Below are positions 51,782 to 62,100 of a DNA stretch of 64,000 nt, in pieces (position 1 is the stretch's first letter; the number at the start of each line of letters is the position of its first letter). The notes beneath the pieces were generated by a model. It saw nothing but the letters and a program-made list of their open reading frames with translations, was not told the origin of the DNA and ran no database searches. Source of the stretch: an uncultured bacterium (GTDB lineage: Bacteria; Bacteroidota; Bacteroidia; Bacteroidales; Bacteroidaceae); assembly GCA_905216095.1 (NCBI GenBank), contig CAJMSQ010000010.1, positions 1 to 64,000 of the forward strand. The letters run 5' to 3'. Position numbers and translations under genes: made by a program.

Positions 51782-54724
51782 CTATTTCATGACGACGCCG
51801 CGCGAGTGCCGGCCGTCCATCTTGATGACGAACGGGGCATCCCGGCGGATGTGGCGGATGAATTGTGTCTCGTGTTCGGCCGGCTGCGCGTCCAGCCATT
51901 CCTTGTCCAGCCAGCCGTCCTGCCGGAACGGGTTGATGGTGAAGTAGCCTACGCCGAACGAGGTCAGGTTCTGGAAGAAGTGGGTGCCCTGGCTCGGGTC
52001 GATGCGATAGTTCTCCAGTCCGCATTCCACGATGACCCGCGCGCCGCTGATGTGGGGCCATTTCACGGGTATGCCCAGCCACTCGTCGCTGCTTCCCCAT
52101 CTGCCCGGACCGATGAGTATGTAGCTCCGTTCTTCGCCGGTGAGTTGCCGGTTCAGCCGTTCTATTTCTTCGGCGATGAGGCGGTTGTTCGCGGCGTTGA
52201 AGTTTTCGGTCTTGACGTAGACGATGTCGGTGACGTCTGTCACGATTCCGTTGCCCAGCGCGCTCTCGGCGGTGAGCACGGTGTCCCCTTGCGGAATGAC
52301 TGTCAGGTCCTCGTCCACCGTTTCCTTGTTGTCTACGATGGGCCGGATCTGCAACAGGTAGAAGTGGGCCATGTCGCCTTCGATGTTCATGGCGAACTCG
52401 ATTTCCACCGGGCGGCCCATTTCCGATTTCCCGATGTCCAGCAGGCGGTCGATGGTTTCTGCCAGCGGGAAACAGTCGTGTTGCAGGATATTGGCGTAGG
52501 ATATGATTTTCCGGCCGCCCGGATAGAATCCTTCATGAATGACCTGGTCGTAAGGGTCGTAGGTGGACGAAATCAGACGTATGGACCCGTGTGCCTCCGC
52601 ATCCTTGACGGTCAGGCTTTTCAGGTTGAAGGCATCGTCCGTCTCGAAGGTGTGTGCCATGTTTTCCAGGTCAAGGGCATAGAATTTGCGTTGTGTCTCG
52701 CGCAAGGCGAAGTCCGTGGTGCTGAGTTGCAGGATGTGGTGCGGATGCCGTGGCGAGAAACGCAGGGTTTGTCCGCCGTCCACGATGTATTTGCCCAGAC
52801 CGAGCGCCACGTTGGCTATGCCGTCTTCCGCCTGTTCGTCGCCAATGGGGTAGAAGTTGAGCGACCGGGCCACGCCGGACAGTGTCGGGTAGAAATAGTT
52901 GTCGTATGCGGAGCCGACCACCTCTTGCAGGACGATGGCCATCTTTTCCTGGTCGATGAGGTTCTGCGTCGCTGTCAGGTAAGCCTTGCTGTCGCGGTAG
53001 AAGACCGAGGCGTAGACCGCCTTGATGGCCGACCGCAGCAGCCGGAGCATACATTCTTTCTCCTCGACCCGTGGAATCATGTACGTCTTGTATATCCCGG
53101 CGAACGGTTGATAGTGGGAGTCCTCCAGCAGGCTGGAGGAGCGCACCGCAATCGGGTTGTGTACCACCTCGAAGAGCGTCATGAGGTCGTCCAGCAGGCG
53201 TTCGGGCAGTGCCGCCGCCTCGAAAGCCTGCAGTATCTCTTCGTCGGTGGCTTCGCTCAGGGCGATGGGATAGAGGTTGTTCTTTTCCATGAACTCGTCG
53301 AACATGTCCGTGCAGATGACGACCGTGCGGGGAATGTCCACCGTGAAGTTTTCACGTTCGAGCTTGGGGTAGCGTTTCACCATCGTCCCCATGAAGGCCA
53401 GGCCACGGCCTTTTCCGCCGAGCGAACCGTTGCCTATGCGGGCGAAGTTGCTGTATTCGTCGAAGCGTTCCTTCAGATAGATGGCCACGACGCCGGCATT
53501 CTTCATCCTGCGATACCCGACGATGCAGTCGGATATGAGCTGGCGCGCTTCGGCCATGTGCTCGTATTCGCAAACGTCCACTTTCTTCAGAATGACGGCG
53601 GGCGGGAACATGGCGCGCGAGAAGAAGAAGCGCGAGAAATGGTTGCGCGACAGATGGTAACGCAGCGAGTCGTCGGGAATCTTGTACAACTTGCGCTGAA
53701 GGTCCTTCAGGTTGGTGATACGCATGATTTCCTCGTGCGTGGCCGGATTGATGATGACAAAATCTCCGAACCCGAAGTGTTCCATGATGTGCTTGCGCAA
53801 GTCCTGCGGGTAGCTCTTGGAATTTTTGCTGATGAAAGATGCGTCCAGCTCGCGGGCATAGACGGCGTTCGCCTCTTCGCTCGACTCGAGGATAAGCGGA
53901 ACTTTCGGATCGGCCGACTTGATTTGTTTGCCCAGGCGGTAACCGGCCATCGGGTCCTTCTTGCCCCCGGCGGTGAAGCTCATGTCCGAAACCACGCCCA
54001 GGATATTCTCCTGATAGGTGCTGTAAATCTGCATGGCCTCCTCGTAAGTGCGGGCCAGCATAATCTTGGGGCGGCCGCGCATACGCATCGTCTTCAGATG
54101 GTCGTTGAGCGCCTCCTTTGAGAACTCCAGACTTTGTTCCAGCACGAAGCGGTAGAGATGGGGCAGGGCAGAGGAGTAGAAGCGGATGGAGTCCTCGACG
54201 AGCAGGATGATTTGTACGCCCACCGATGCCGAGTCGTTGGGAGCGTTCCACTTGTCCTCTATCAGCTTGATGATGGCTACGAGCAATTCGGGATTGCCTA
54301 ACCACGAGAAGATGTAGTCTATGCTCGACAGGTCCTCGTTGGCCACGCGCTTGCTGACTTCGCGCGAGAACGGGGTGAGCACGACGATGGGAATGTTCGG
54401 GTAATGGAGCTTGATTTCCTTGGCTGCCGCGAAAATATCCCTGTTATCCATGTTCGGCATGACGATAATCAGTTCGAAATTGCGGTCGTCCAGCTCTTTT
54501 AGGGCCTCTTCCTCGGTCGTCACCTGCGTGAATCGTGGCGGGTAGCGCAGGCCCAGTGCCGCGTACTCGTTGAATATCTGTTCGTCCACGCGGCCGTCGT
54601 CCTCCAGCATGAAGGCATCGTATTTCGTAGCGATGAGCAATACATTATATATGCGTTTGTTCATCAGTTCGGCGAAGGGTGTATCGCGCAGGACAATGTC
54701 CTTGAGTTTGGGTATGTTGCTCAT
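51782..54724 (-). CDS. Receiver-like domains fused to a PEP synthase/PPDK N-terminal domain
   Basis: This 980-residue protein begins with two CheY-like segments: about residues 25-150 (YNVLLIATKYDAFMLEDDGR, then ELIIVMPNMDNRD and IPIVVLTPFS) and about 170-310 (QIILLVEDSIRFYSS, then GVVSDMSFTAGG). From about residue 440 it matches the ATP-binding domain of PEP synthase and pyruvate phosphate dikinase (GSLGGKGRGLAFM, HNPIAVRSSSLLEDS, VEIEFAMN, YLLQIRPI). The phosphohistidine swivel domain and the PEP/pyruvate barrel are absent, so it should not be a full PEP synthase. It follows the DUF3298 gene by 17 bases. Function unknown. Confidence 0.85.
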   Translation of the reverse strand: MSNIPKLKDIVLRDTPFAELMNKRIYNVLLIATKYDAFMLEDDGRVDEQIFNEYAALGLRYPPRFTQVTTEEEALKELDDRNFELIIVMPNMDNRDIFAAAKEIKLHYPNIPIVVLTPFSREVSKRVANEDLSSIDYIFSWLGNPELLVAIIKLIEDKWNAPNDSASVGVQIILLVEDSIRFYSSALPHLYRFVLEQSLEFSKEALNDHLKTMRMRGRPKIMLARTYEEAMQIYSTYQENILGVVSDMSFTAGGKKDPMAGYRLGKQIKSADPKVPLILESSEEANAVYARELDASFISKNSKSYPQDLRKHIMEHFGFGDFVIINPATHEEIMRITNLKDLQRKLYKIPDDSLRYHLSRNHFSRFFFSRAMFPPAVILKKVDVCEYEHMAEARQLISDCIVGYRRMKNAGVVAIYLKERFDEYSNFARIGNGSLGGKGRGLAFMGTMVKRYPKLERENFTVDIPRTVVICTDMFDEFMEKNNLYPIALSEATDEEILQAFEAAALPERLLDDLMTLFEVVHNPIAVRSSSLLEDSHYQPFAGIYKTYMIPRVEEKECMLRLLRSAIKAVYASVFYRDSKAYLTATQNLIDQEKMAIVLQEVVGSAYDNYFYPTLSGVARSLNFYPIGDEQAEDGIANVALGLGKYIVDGGQTLRFSPRHPHHILQLSTTDFALRETQRKFYALDLENMAHTFETDDAFNLKSLTVKDAEAHGSIRLISSTYDPYDQVIHEGFYPGGRKIISYANILQHDCFPLAETIDRLLDIGKSEMGRPVEIEFAMNIEGDMAHFYLLQIRPIVDNKETVDEDLTVIPQGDTVLTAESALGNGIVTDVTDIVYVKTENFNAANNRLIAEEIERLNRQLTGEERSYILIGPGRWGSSDEWLGIPVKWPHISGARVIVECGLENYRIDPSQGTHFFQNLTSFGVGYFTINPFRQDGWLDKEWLDAQPAEHETQFIRHIRRDAPFVIKMDGRHSRGVVMK

Positions 54725-54741
54725 GTCGTTTTTTTTACGGA

Positions 54742-55635
54742 CTAAGGGATAAGCGTGCCTGCGGACTCTGTCATCAAAGGCTTGATAACGGAATAGGGTA
54801 TCTCGCATTCGGGCATTCCGGCCGCATAGCAGTCGATTTCATAGAGACTATAGATGAAATGGATGCCTTTCGGCGTGAAGGAGGGTGCGTTTTCCGGCAA
54901 ATCGAACGGCGCAATGACATCCAGCGCGGGGTCGTTGCCGTCATAATATTGCTTCACGATGGCTTTACGCACCAGGGCCTTGAGCTTTGTCCGGACCGAG
55001 GGGGCGAAAATGTCGTTCCATTCCATAACTTTGCCGGTCCTGGCGTCCACGGTCTTGTATGTTTGGAAACTCATGCCGTGGGCTCCTCCCGTGTAAGTGT
55101 AGCCTGACAGCCCGAATGTAACGAATTTGTCCGTCAGATACTTCATCTTGACGGAGCTGCTCTCCGTGTAGACGGCACTGAGACCGTTGTCAGGGTCATT
55201 CAGGTCGTCTTGGGAAATTTCCAGGTTCTTGATAGAGCGGGCCAACGCTTTGTTGGCAATTCCTTGCGGGTTGTTGTCATCTGTTTTCCCCTTGATGCCG
55301 AAATGTTCCAATATCATGCGGCGTGCGCCGGCCAGTAAAACTTTTTCGCCCGATACGGGATAGTCGATTTCTACGTTGCATTCGTATGCTTTAGTCTTTT
55401 TCTCGCTTTTCACCGTCTTGACTTCAAACGGTTTCTTGGCCGTTTCGGTACTGTCGGATGCCTGGGCCGACAGACTGTCCGGACTTTTTTGTGACATTTC
55501 CTCCTTCTCTTCGGCCCCTGTCTTGGACTTTGGGTTGTTGGAACAGGCACTTGTGCCGAGCAGCAGGCATGTCGTGAGTGTGAGGATGACCGGAAATGCG
55601 GTGTGGAAGGCATTAAGTCTTAAGATACTTCTCAT
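54742..55635 (-). CDS. DUF3298-type lipoprotein
   Basis: This 297-residue protein has a lipoprotein signal (LTTCLLLGTSACS), a Ser/Glu/Lys-rich linker to about residue 75 and a DUF4163/DUF3298 region (YPVSGEKVLLAGARRMI, YTYTGGAHGMSFQTY, and DLPENAPSFTPKGIHFIY). The family is related to the extracytoplasmic part of RsiV-type proteins; in other bacteria RsiV binds lysozyme. Here it is a free lipoprotein with no transmembrane anti-sigma domain. It lies in the addA-to-51782 gene run. Confidence 0.88.
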   Translation of the reverse strand: MRSILRLNAFHTAFPVILTLTTCLLLGTSACSNNPKSKTGAEEKEEMSQKSPDSLSAQASDSTETAKKPFEVKTVKSEKKTKAYECNVEIDYPVSGEKVLLAGARRMILEHFGIKGKTDDNNPQGIANKALARSIKNLEISQDDLNDPDNGLSAVYTESSSVKMKYLTDKFVTFGLSGYTYTGGAHGMSFQTYKTVDARTGKVMEWNDIFAPSVRTKLKALVRKAIVKQYYDGNDPALDVIAPFDLPENAPSFTPKGIHFIYSLYEIDCYAAGMPECEIPYSVIKPLMTESAGTLIP

Positions 55636-55708
55636 TGCTTGAATTTTTGATTGATGTATGGATTCGTTGTAAGGATGTGTGGGGGCTGATGACAGGGATG
55701 GCCGTCAT

Positions 55709-56503
55709 TTAGTAACAGGTAATGTCTCCTCCGTCTGATTCCGCATATTTTTTGAGCAGTTCCTGTACATATCGTGCGGTGGTCATGACGCGTTCCCGGT
55801 CACCGTCGTAACCGTTGATGAAGAGTGCGAGACGGCGTGTGCCTTCCGAGAGCATCGTTCGTACATTATCGCTTGTCGGAGTGGCGAATGCGCCTTCGGC
55901 ATCCCTGTAGGCGGGCATGTTTTCTATATTGAGTGCGCCGCGTCCTATGGCTTCGTACGGTTCGTCCTTGCACCCGATGCCGAGTATGACCTCATTGCCA
56001 CGGATTTTATCCCTGTCAATGGCTCCGGTCGAGTATCCGGAGCGAACCGAGGCCAGATTTCCGATATCCACAAGCGTACTTACGGAATACAGGCCCTTGC
56101 CTTGCAGAATGCGGCGTGCCAGCTGCTCACAGGCAGGCCGGTAGCGGCTCGGGTCTTTCCCCGCGGCTTTGTAGGCTGAGCGCGTGGCAGCGATGCCCGG
56201 TTGCAGTTTTAGCGTTTCGGGGGTGTATTTTTGTGAAAACTCTTTCGCGAGGGCATTGATTTCATCCCAAAGTTCCGGCGGCGTGGGAGCGTTCCGGACA
56301 TCCGCTTCCACGACAGCACCGGCGAAACCGGGGCAGATGGCACGGAGCTCGTCCGAGACGCTGACGCGCAACGGGGCGGGAGAAGGTGAAACCGCCGTTC
56401 CGTCGTTTCCGGAATGGGATGTGCCGGAGCTCCGGTCGCATCCGGTTCCTTCGGCGTGCGGGACCGGTGTTTTCATGTCGGTGTCATTGATGGCTGGAAT
56501 CAT
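55709..56503 (-). CDS. B3/B4 tRNA-binding domain protein with added N-terminus
   Basis: This 264-residue protein has a B3/B4-type domain like that of phenylalanyl-tRNA synthetase beta chain: VSVSDELRAICPGFAGAVVEADV (about 43-65), IAATRSAYKAAGKDPSRYRP (about 102-121) and a DIGNLASVRSGYSTGAIDRD block. Stand-alone forms are thought to edit or bind tRNA. The first about 40 residues (Thr/Pro/Ser/His-rich) are not part of the family pattern and may be untranslated if a later start is used. It starts 14 bases after addB. Confidence 0.82.
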   Translation of the reverse strand: MIPAINDTDMKTPVPHAEGTGCDRSSGTSHSGNDGTAVSPSPAPLRVSVSDELRAICPGFAGAVVEADVRNAPTPPELWDEINALAKEFSQKYTPETLKLQPGIAATRSAYKAAGKDPSRYRPACEQLARRILQGKGLYSVSTLVDIGNLASVRSGYSTGAIDRDKIRGNEVILGIGCKDEPYEAIGRGALNIENMPAYRDAEGAFATPTSDNVRTMLSEGTRRLALFINGYDGDRERVMTTARYVQELLKKYAESDGGDITCY

Positions 56504-56517
56504 ATATTGTATCTCTT

Positions 56518-59157
56518 TTATTGATGGCAAAGCGAAAAGTAAGGACATGTCTTGCAGAATCTCTCGCATGTAGTCGGCACGAAGTGCCTGTCGGGAGAAA
56601 GTATGTCGGCGATAAGTGCGGTCAGCCGCTGCTTGAACTCGCCGGCAATCCGCTGAAAGTCGAGTATCTGCTCCTTTCCGAACGTGATGTAGGGCGAATA
56701 GTCATCGCCGGCCGCCTTGTGCACGAAGAAAAGTGCGGGCGCGATGGGATAACGTGCCTTGTCGGCCAGTGTCAGTGCATAGAGAAACGTTTGCAGAATG
56801 TAGTGCGGATGTTTTTCCGCAGGGGTGAAGAGCTGTTCCATATCGTTGGCCGTTTCGGGGTTCCCGCCGGTTTTGTAGTCCACTACACGTAGTCGGGTCA
56901 GTCCGTCGGCATTGACCACATCCAGCCGGTCGATATTTCCTTTCAGCTGTACGGTTACGGATTTCTCACCGTAAGGAATTTCAAGCGGCAACGCCGTTTC
57001 CATTTCCATATCCTTCACTTCGAAAGGAACGAGACGCAGGTCATTGCGCACCAGCTGGCGGAGATAAACTTTTACCACTTCTTCAACGATGACATTTCTC
57101 TTGACATTTTCTTCGGTGAAGGCGCGGCGCACGAATTGGAGCAGCAGGGCGTCGCCGCCTTTCTCTACGTAAGGCCGCAGTGTCGCGCCGGTAATGGCTC
57201 CGTTCCGTTCGGTTAGTTTTTCTTTGTAAAGCAATTCGGCCGCTTTGTGGAATATACTGCCGAATGTGTTCGGCTCGATAAGTCCCGGGTCCGCGTCCGG
57301 CTCTTTCAGTCGCTCGACCCGTTGGAAGTAGAACTGCACCTGGCAGCGCAGATAAGTGTTGATGGCGGACGGGGAAAGCGATTGCAGACGAGCGACAAGG
57401 TCGTCCGGTTTCTTGATTGTCGGTGGCGTGCGATGCAGCACGCCTTGCCGGGCGGTCAAGGACAGATGCCGGACGGGCAGGCCGGCTTCTACGAGCAATT
57501 GTATCATGAAACGCGACATTTCACCCTTGGACAAGCCTTCGGTGGAATTGTTGTAAACCAACCGTATGCGCCGTGCCCTTTGGATGAGACGGTAGAAATT
57601 GTAAGCGTAGACGGCGGTCTTATGCCGCGTGGTCGTCAGATTGAATTCACGGCGCAGGTTGTAGGGGATGAAAGAACTGTTGCCGGCTTTTTCCGGAAGG
57701 CTTCCTTCGTTGAGCGAAAGCATCAACAGGTTCTCGAAGTCGAGGCATCGTGTTTCGAGAACGCCCATAACCTGTAAACCGACGGCGGGTTCGCCGTGAA
57801 AAGGTATGGAGGTCTGACGCATGATCTGCCTTAACAGCCGGCAGAGTGTGCCGGATGAAATCTCCAGCCAGCCCTCTTCGGCCAACCGGTATAGCCGGTT
57901 CAGTATCGTATGTACCCGGAAAGCGGCTTCGGTGGCGGCTTCGGTGAATATGTCGGCAGTCGCGGTCGCGGGAGATGCCTTTTGCGCTTCCGTGCGTACC
58001 GTTTCCATCAATGTTTCCAGCAGTTCCCGGGGCGACCGTCGGCTGTCTGCCGCGTCTTTGGTCTCGAATTGTGCGATGCGTTTCTCCATCAACGCGTAAA
58101 CAGGCATATGGCTCAGCGGAAATCCTTTGGTGATGTTGGCCTCTTTGACCTCATGCGGAAGCGCGTGGATGACGGGTTGCAGCAGTTTCTCGTTGCAGAG
58201 TACGACGGCAGTGTCTCTTTCGTCGGCCGTCAGGTTATCCCGCAACCACGACGTGACGGATTGCGCCTGAATCTTCTCTGTCGGTGCCGAGACAAACTCG
58301 ATTTCTTTTTCCCGGCGCAGGTTGTCGAAACACGATGCGGGGAGTTCGTTGGGGAACATCTCCATGTTTTTGCGCAGGAATACGCCTGCTTCGTTCTTTG
58401 TGCCTTTCCCGGCATAGAAGATGTCATAGTCCCAGTAGAAGCAGGCCTTCCCGTTTTTACGAAGGTGCATGAAGAGTCTCTTTTCCACCTCGGTGAGGAC
58501 GTTGAAACCTACCAATGCGTACCGGTCGGTATGGTTGTCGGTCGTGAGCCTGTCCGATTCCAGCTTTTCCACGACATCGCGACACAAGGCGCCCTCGTAG
58601 GCCAGCCCAGCAGCCGCCAGCTCCGCGTTCAGCCGTGAATAAATGGGCAGGAGACGGTTCCAAAGTTCAAGAAACTTGCGGCGTAGGCGTGAGGTCTCCT
58701 CCAATGAGAAATCGCGGAAGAAGCTTTGCAGCACTTTTTCCTGTCTCTCGTCGATAAAGTCGTTACTTTCCAGCTCCTTGATGTCTTTCAGGTTCCGGAA
58801 GAGCCGTTCCGCGTCCGTCATGTTCTTGTCTACGTCGTCGAAGTCGGCCAGCAGTTTTTCACCCCATCCGTAAAAGAAATCCAAGGTCTCGGTATTTCCC
58901 GTTTCTTCGGTATATATGCGGAACAAACGGCAGACGGTTTCAATCGGGTCGGCCGGTTTGAGCGGCGATATGGAACTGAAGAGTTCGCTGATGCTCATGT
59001 AGCGCGGCGCCCATATAGGCTGTCCGGAACTTTCGGCCAGGTAATCATTGAAGAAAAGCCCCGCGCGTTTGTTGGGAAAGACAACCACGGTCCGACTCAG
59101 GTCGTTCCCGTGTTTTTTCAGGAGGTCCTCCGCAACATATTTGAGAAAAGGTTTCAT
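56518..59157 (-). CDS. addB: AddB-like nuclease subunit of a RecBCD/AddAB-type complex
   Basis: This 879-residue protein has an inactivated helicase-like N-terminal half (TVVVFPNKRAGLFFNDYL; no Walker A lysine) and a C-terminal PD-(D/E)XK nuclease (GNIDRLDVV, RVVDYKTG). Cysteines in YLRCQVQFYF and CERFCKTCPYFSLC flank the nuclease as in the iron-sulphur staple of AddB. It pairs with AddA for double-strand break resection. Its start overlaps the addA stop by four bases (ATGA). Confidence 0.9.
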   Translation of the reverse strand: MKPFLKYVAEDLLKKHGNDLSRTVVVFPNKRAGLFFNDYLAESSGQPIWAPRYMSISELFSSISPLKPADPIETVCRLFRIYTEETGNTETLDFFYGWGEKLLADFDDVDKNMTDAERLFRNLKDIKELESNDFIDERQEKVLQSFFRDFSLEETSRLRRKFLELWNRLLPIYSRLNAELAAAGLAYEGALCRDVVEKLESDRLTTDNHTDRYALVGFNVLTEVEKRLFMHLRKNGKACFYWDYDIFYAGKGTKNEAGVFLRKNMEMFPNELPASCFDNLRREKEIEFVSAPTEKIQAQSVTSWLRDNLTADERDTAVVLCNEKLLQPVIHALPHEVKEANITKGFPLSHMPVYALMEKRIAQFETKDAADSRRSPRELLETLMETVRTEAQKASPATATADIFTEAATEAAFRVHTILNRLYRLAEEGWLEISSGTLCRLLRQIMRQTSIPFHGEPAVGLQVMGVLETRCLDFENLLMLSLNEGSLPEKAGNSSFIPYNLRREFNLTTTRHKTAVYAYNFYRLIQRARRIRLVYNNSTEGLSKGEMSRFMIQLLVEAGLPVRHLSLTARQGVLHRTPPTIKKPDDLVARLQSLSPSAINTYLRCQVQFYFQRVERLKEPDADPGLIEPNTFGSIFHKAAELLYKEKLTERNGAITGATLRPYVEKGGDALLLQFVRRAFTEENVKRNVIVEEVVKVYLRQLVRNDLRLVPFEVKDMEMETALPLEIPYGEKSVTVQLKGNIDRLDVVNADGLTRLRVVDYKTGGNPETANDMEQLFTPAEKHPHYILQTFLYALTLADKARYPIAPALFFVHKAAGDDYSPYITFGKEQILDFQRIAGEFKQRLTALIADILSPDRHFVPTTCERFCKTCPYFSLCHQ

Positions 59158-62100
59158 AAGTCGGTCGGATTAAGATCGGAGTGTGGGGTAACTTCTTGCA
59201 GGTGGTCTGAATAGACATACCACAGGTAGCCGCTCACGTTGTTGTGCCCCATGCGTCGCAGCAGGTCGAGATAAGTGCGCACCTGGCCGTCGTGTTCCGG
59301 TTTCGGATTGCCGAACTTGAAGTCCACGACTACGGTTTGTCCGTTGCGCACCATCACGCGGTCGGGGCGGCGTGCCTGCACGTGTCCCTCTTCGTCGCGT
59401 GTGAGGATGGTACATTCGTTGTAAAGTTTCCATGAACCGCCGAACCAGTCGGCAATGACGGGCCGGGCCAGCCTTTTGCCGATGAAGCGGGCCAGTTGTT
59501 CCGGGTCGGTGTCCGTTCCTATGATGCCGCTTGCCCGCAGGTCGCCGATGGCCCTGTCTATGTCTGCGGATGTCTCGATGTTCGACAGCAGATAATGCAG
59601 TAGTTTGCCTCGTTCGATGTATTCTGCCTGTTGCTGTCCGTCCTCATCGCTTTTTTCCGCCACAAAGTCGGCGGCCTCGTTCGACTGGCGGAATTTTACG
59701 CGCGCCTCGAAGTTTTCCATCGGTACGTACAAGTTCTCCGGCTTTATCTTGAGCGGATTGTACGTCGCGTTATTTTCGACTTTCTCTTTGTTTCTTGCCG
59801 TCTGTTTTCCGCCGGACAGGTCTGCGCCCTGCTCATATATATATATGCCGTTCTCTTCGTGCACGTCTTCCTTCAGGCATTCGCAGATGATGTCGCCCAT
59901 GGTCGGGACCGCCGTTATTTTCTCTCTTGTCTCAGCCCAGACGTAAAGGTTTTCTTTGGCGCGCGTGAAGGCCACGTACATCAGATTCAGGTTTTCGATG
60001 CGCCTTTGCAGGTGTTCTTTTTCATAAGCCCCGGCGTAGATGGAGTGGCGTACGCTTGTGCTCGAGAACAAGGGCACGGGCACGAGCGGCAGTTCGTTGT
60101 AAGGCGTTTGTTCCGGCTCGCACCAGAGCAGGTCGTCCTGCCTGTCTTTTTCCAAGTCCCAGTCGCAGAAAGGCAGGAGTACGGTATGGAATGCCAGTCC
60201 CTTCGACTTGTGGATGGTAAGTATGCGTATGCCGGACACTTCGCCGGCAGGGATGGGCTTCTTGTACAGGCTTTCGTCCCAGTGTTCAAGGAAAAGTCCG
60301 ATGTCCGACGGGTGGTCGTCGAGAAAGGCCAGCACCTGGTCGAAGAATGCGTAGAGATAGGGCGCGTCCTCCTTGCAGTTTTCCAGACCGAACAGGGCAG
60401 ACAGGCGTTCGCACAATTCATACAGCGGGAGTGACAACAGTTCTTCCCGGTTGTCCGCAAAGGTTTCGGGCAACAACCTGTCGGCCTCGCGAATCGTTTC
60501 CGTCCAGTCCAGCCCCTTTCCTGCGATGCGGTTGTTGTAACCGTCGGACACGTAGGTGCGGGCTATGCCGTCCGTCTCGTCTTTCAGGTAGCGCAGCGCG
60601 TGTACCATCAGTTGTACGGCCGGCGATGCCGACAGCAGGAACGCCTCGTCCGATATGAGCGGAATCCCGGGATGGTTTTCCGAAAAATAATCAAGGATTT
60701 CGCCCGCCATATTGTTGTATCGCACGAGAATGGCCATATCGTCGTAACCCGTTCCTGCCGTGTGCAGTCTTACAATCTGTCCGGCCAGGTCGTCGAGTAT
60801 GGTCAAAGGCTCGTCCTCGTCTTCGGCATTGTCGGTCGTGGTCTTTGCATTTTTCGGGAAAAGGCAGACACGCACATGTCCGCCCGGCTTTCCGCAGTTG
60901 TTTTGCCGCACGTCGTCATACAGTTGCGCGATGTTGCTGTTTTCAGCCAGGCTGTCGAGCACTGCTGCCGCGCGGGGAAAAAACAGGTTGTTGAAGTCCA
61001 CGATGTTTTCCGCGCTGCGGAAATTCGTGTCCAGTCCGTGCAGGACCATTTTCCGGTTCTTGAATTCGTTGCCGATGCCGGCCAGGATGTTCCAGTCGCC
61101 GTTGCGGAAGCGGTAGATGCCCTGTTTGACGTCGCCTACAAGCAGACAGCCGTTGCCGTGAGCCATATTTTCGATAAACAGGTTCTTGAAGTTCGCCCAC
61201 TGCAATGTGGAGGTGTCCTGAAACTCGTCTATCATCACGTGCTGTAACTCTATGCCCGCCTTCTCGAAGACAAAGGAAGCGTCGTCTTTCCCTACCAGCC
61301 GCTGGAACAGCAGCGGCGTTTTGGCCAGCATGAAGCGGTTGTTTTCGTGATTGATGTCGGCAATCTCGCGGCTTATCTCGTTCAGGAGCCGCAGGGGATT
61401 GATGTGGCGCAGACTAAGTTCCGAACTGTTGATGACCATCGTGCCCCTGTCGCGCAGGTTCTCCACGCTAATCAGATATTCACGCAGCCTTTCGGCCCTT
61501 TCCATCCGTCCGGGCAGTTTCTTATCCTTTGCGCGCAACCAGTTCTCCGCGTCGTCAAGGTATTTCTGTACGGTCTTGTTGGGCGGCCCGGGGTTGTCCT
61601 CCGCGATGTCCTTCAGATATTTTTCCAGACTCCCGCCGCGGCTGAATGCTTCGTAGCCTTCCGCGTCGTTCACAATCTCCTCGTGCAACCTTTCGGCGGC
61701 CTGCACCATCACTTCCTTGGCTTCCTTGGCCAGCTGCTTCAGTCTTTTACGGTAAGCGCTCAGCTTTTCTCCCGAATCGAGCACATCGGCCAGTTCCTTG
61801 TCGTGCAACAGAAAAGCCTCCTTCATCAATTGTCCGGCCAGTTGCTTTACCTCTTTCGTAACGTCCCACCGCTTGTTGTCGTCAATGCGTTCGCGGATGT
61901 AATCCAGCACCCACGACAGCACATCGGGCCTTGAGCCCAAGTCGAGCATCAGTCTGTCCACCGCTTTGTCTATGACGTCACGGTCGTTGATGTCCACTTT
62001 GAAACCTGCCGACATACCCAGTTCGTGCGCCATGTTCGACAGCAGCGACTGGAAGAAGGAGTCGATGGTCTCCACGCGGAAGTAGTCGTATTCGTGAAGG

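Noticed and set aside
51590..54121. 843-codon open frame opposite the receiver/PEP-synthase-like gene
   Set aside because: The minus strand has the conserved ATP-binding motifs; the plus frame has none and crosses a strong terminator.
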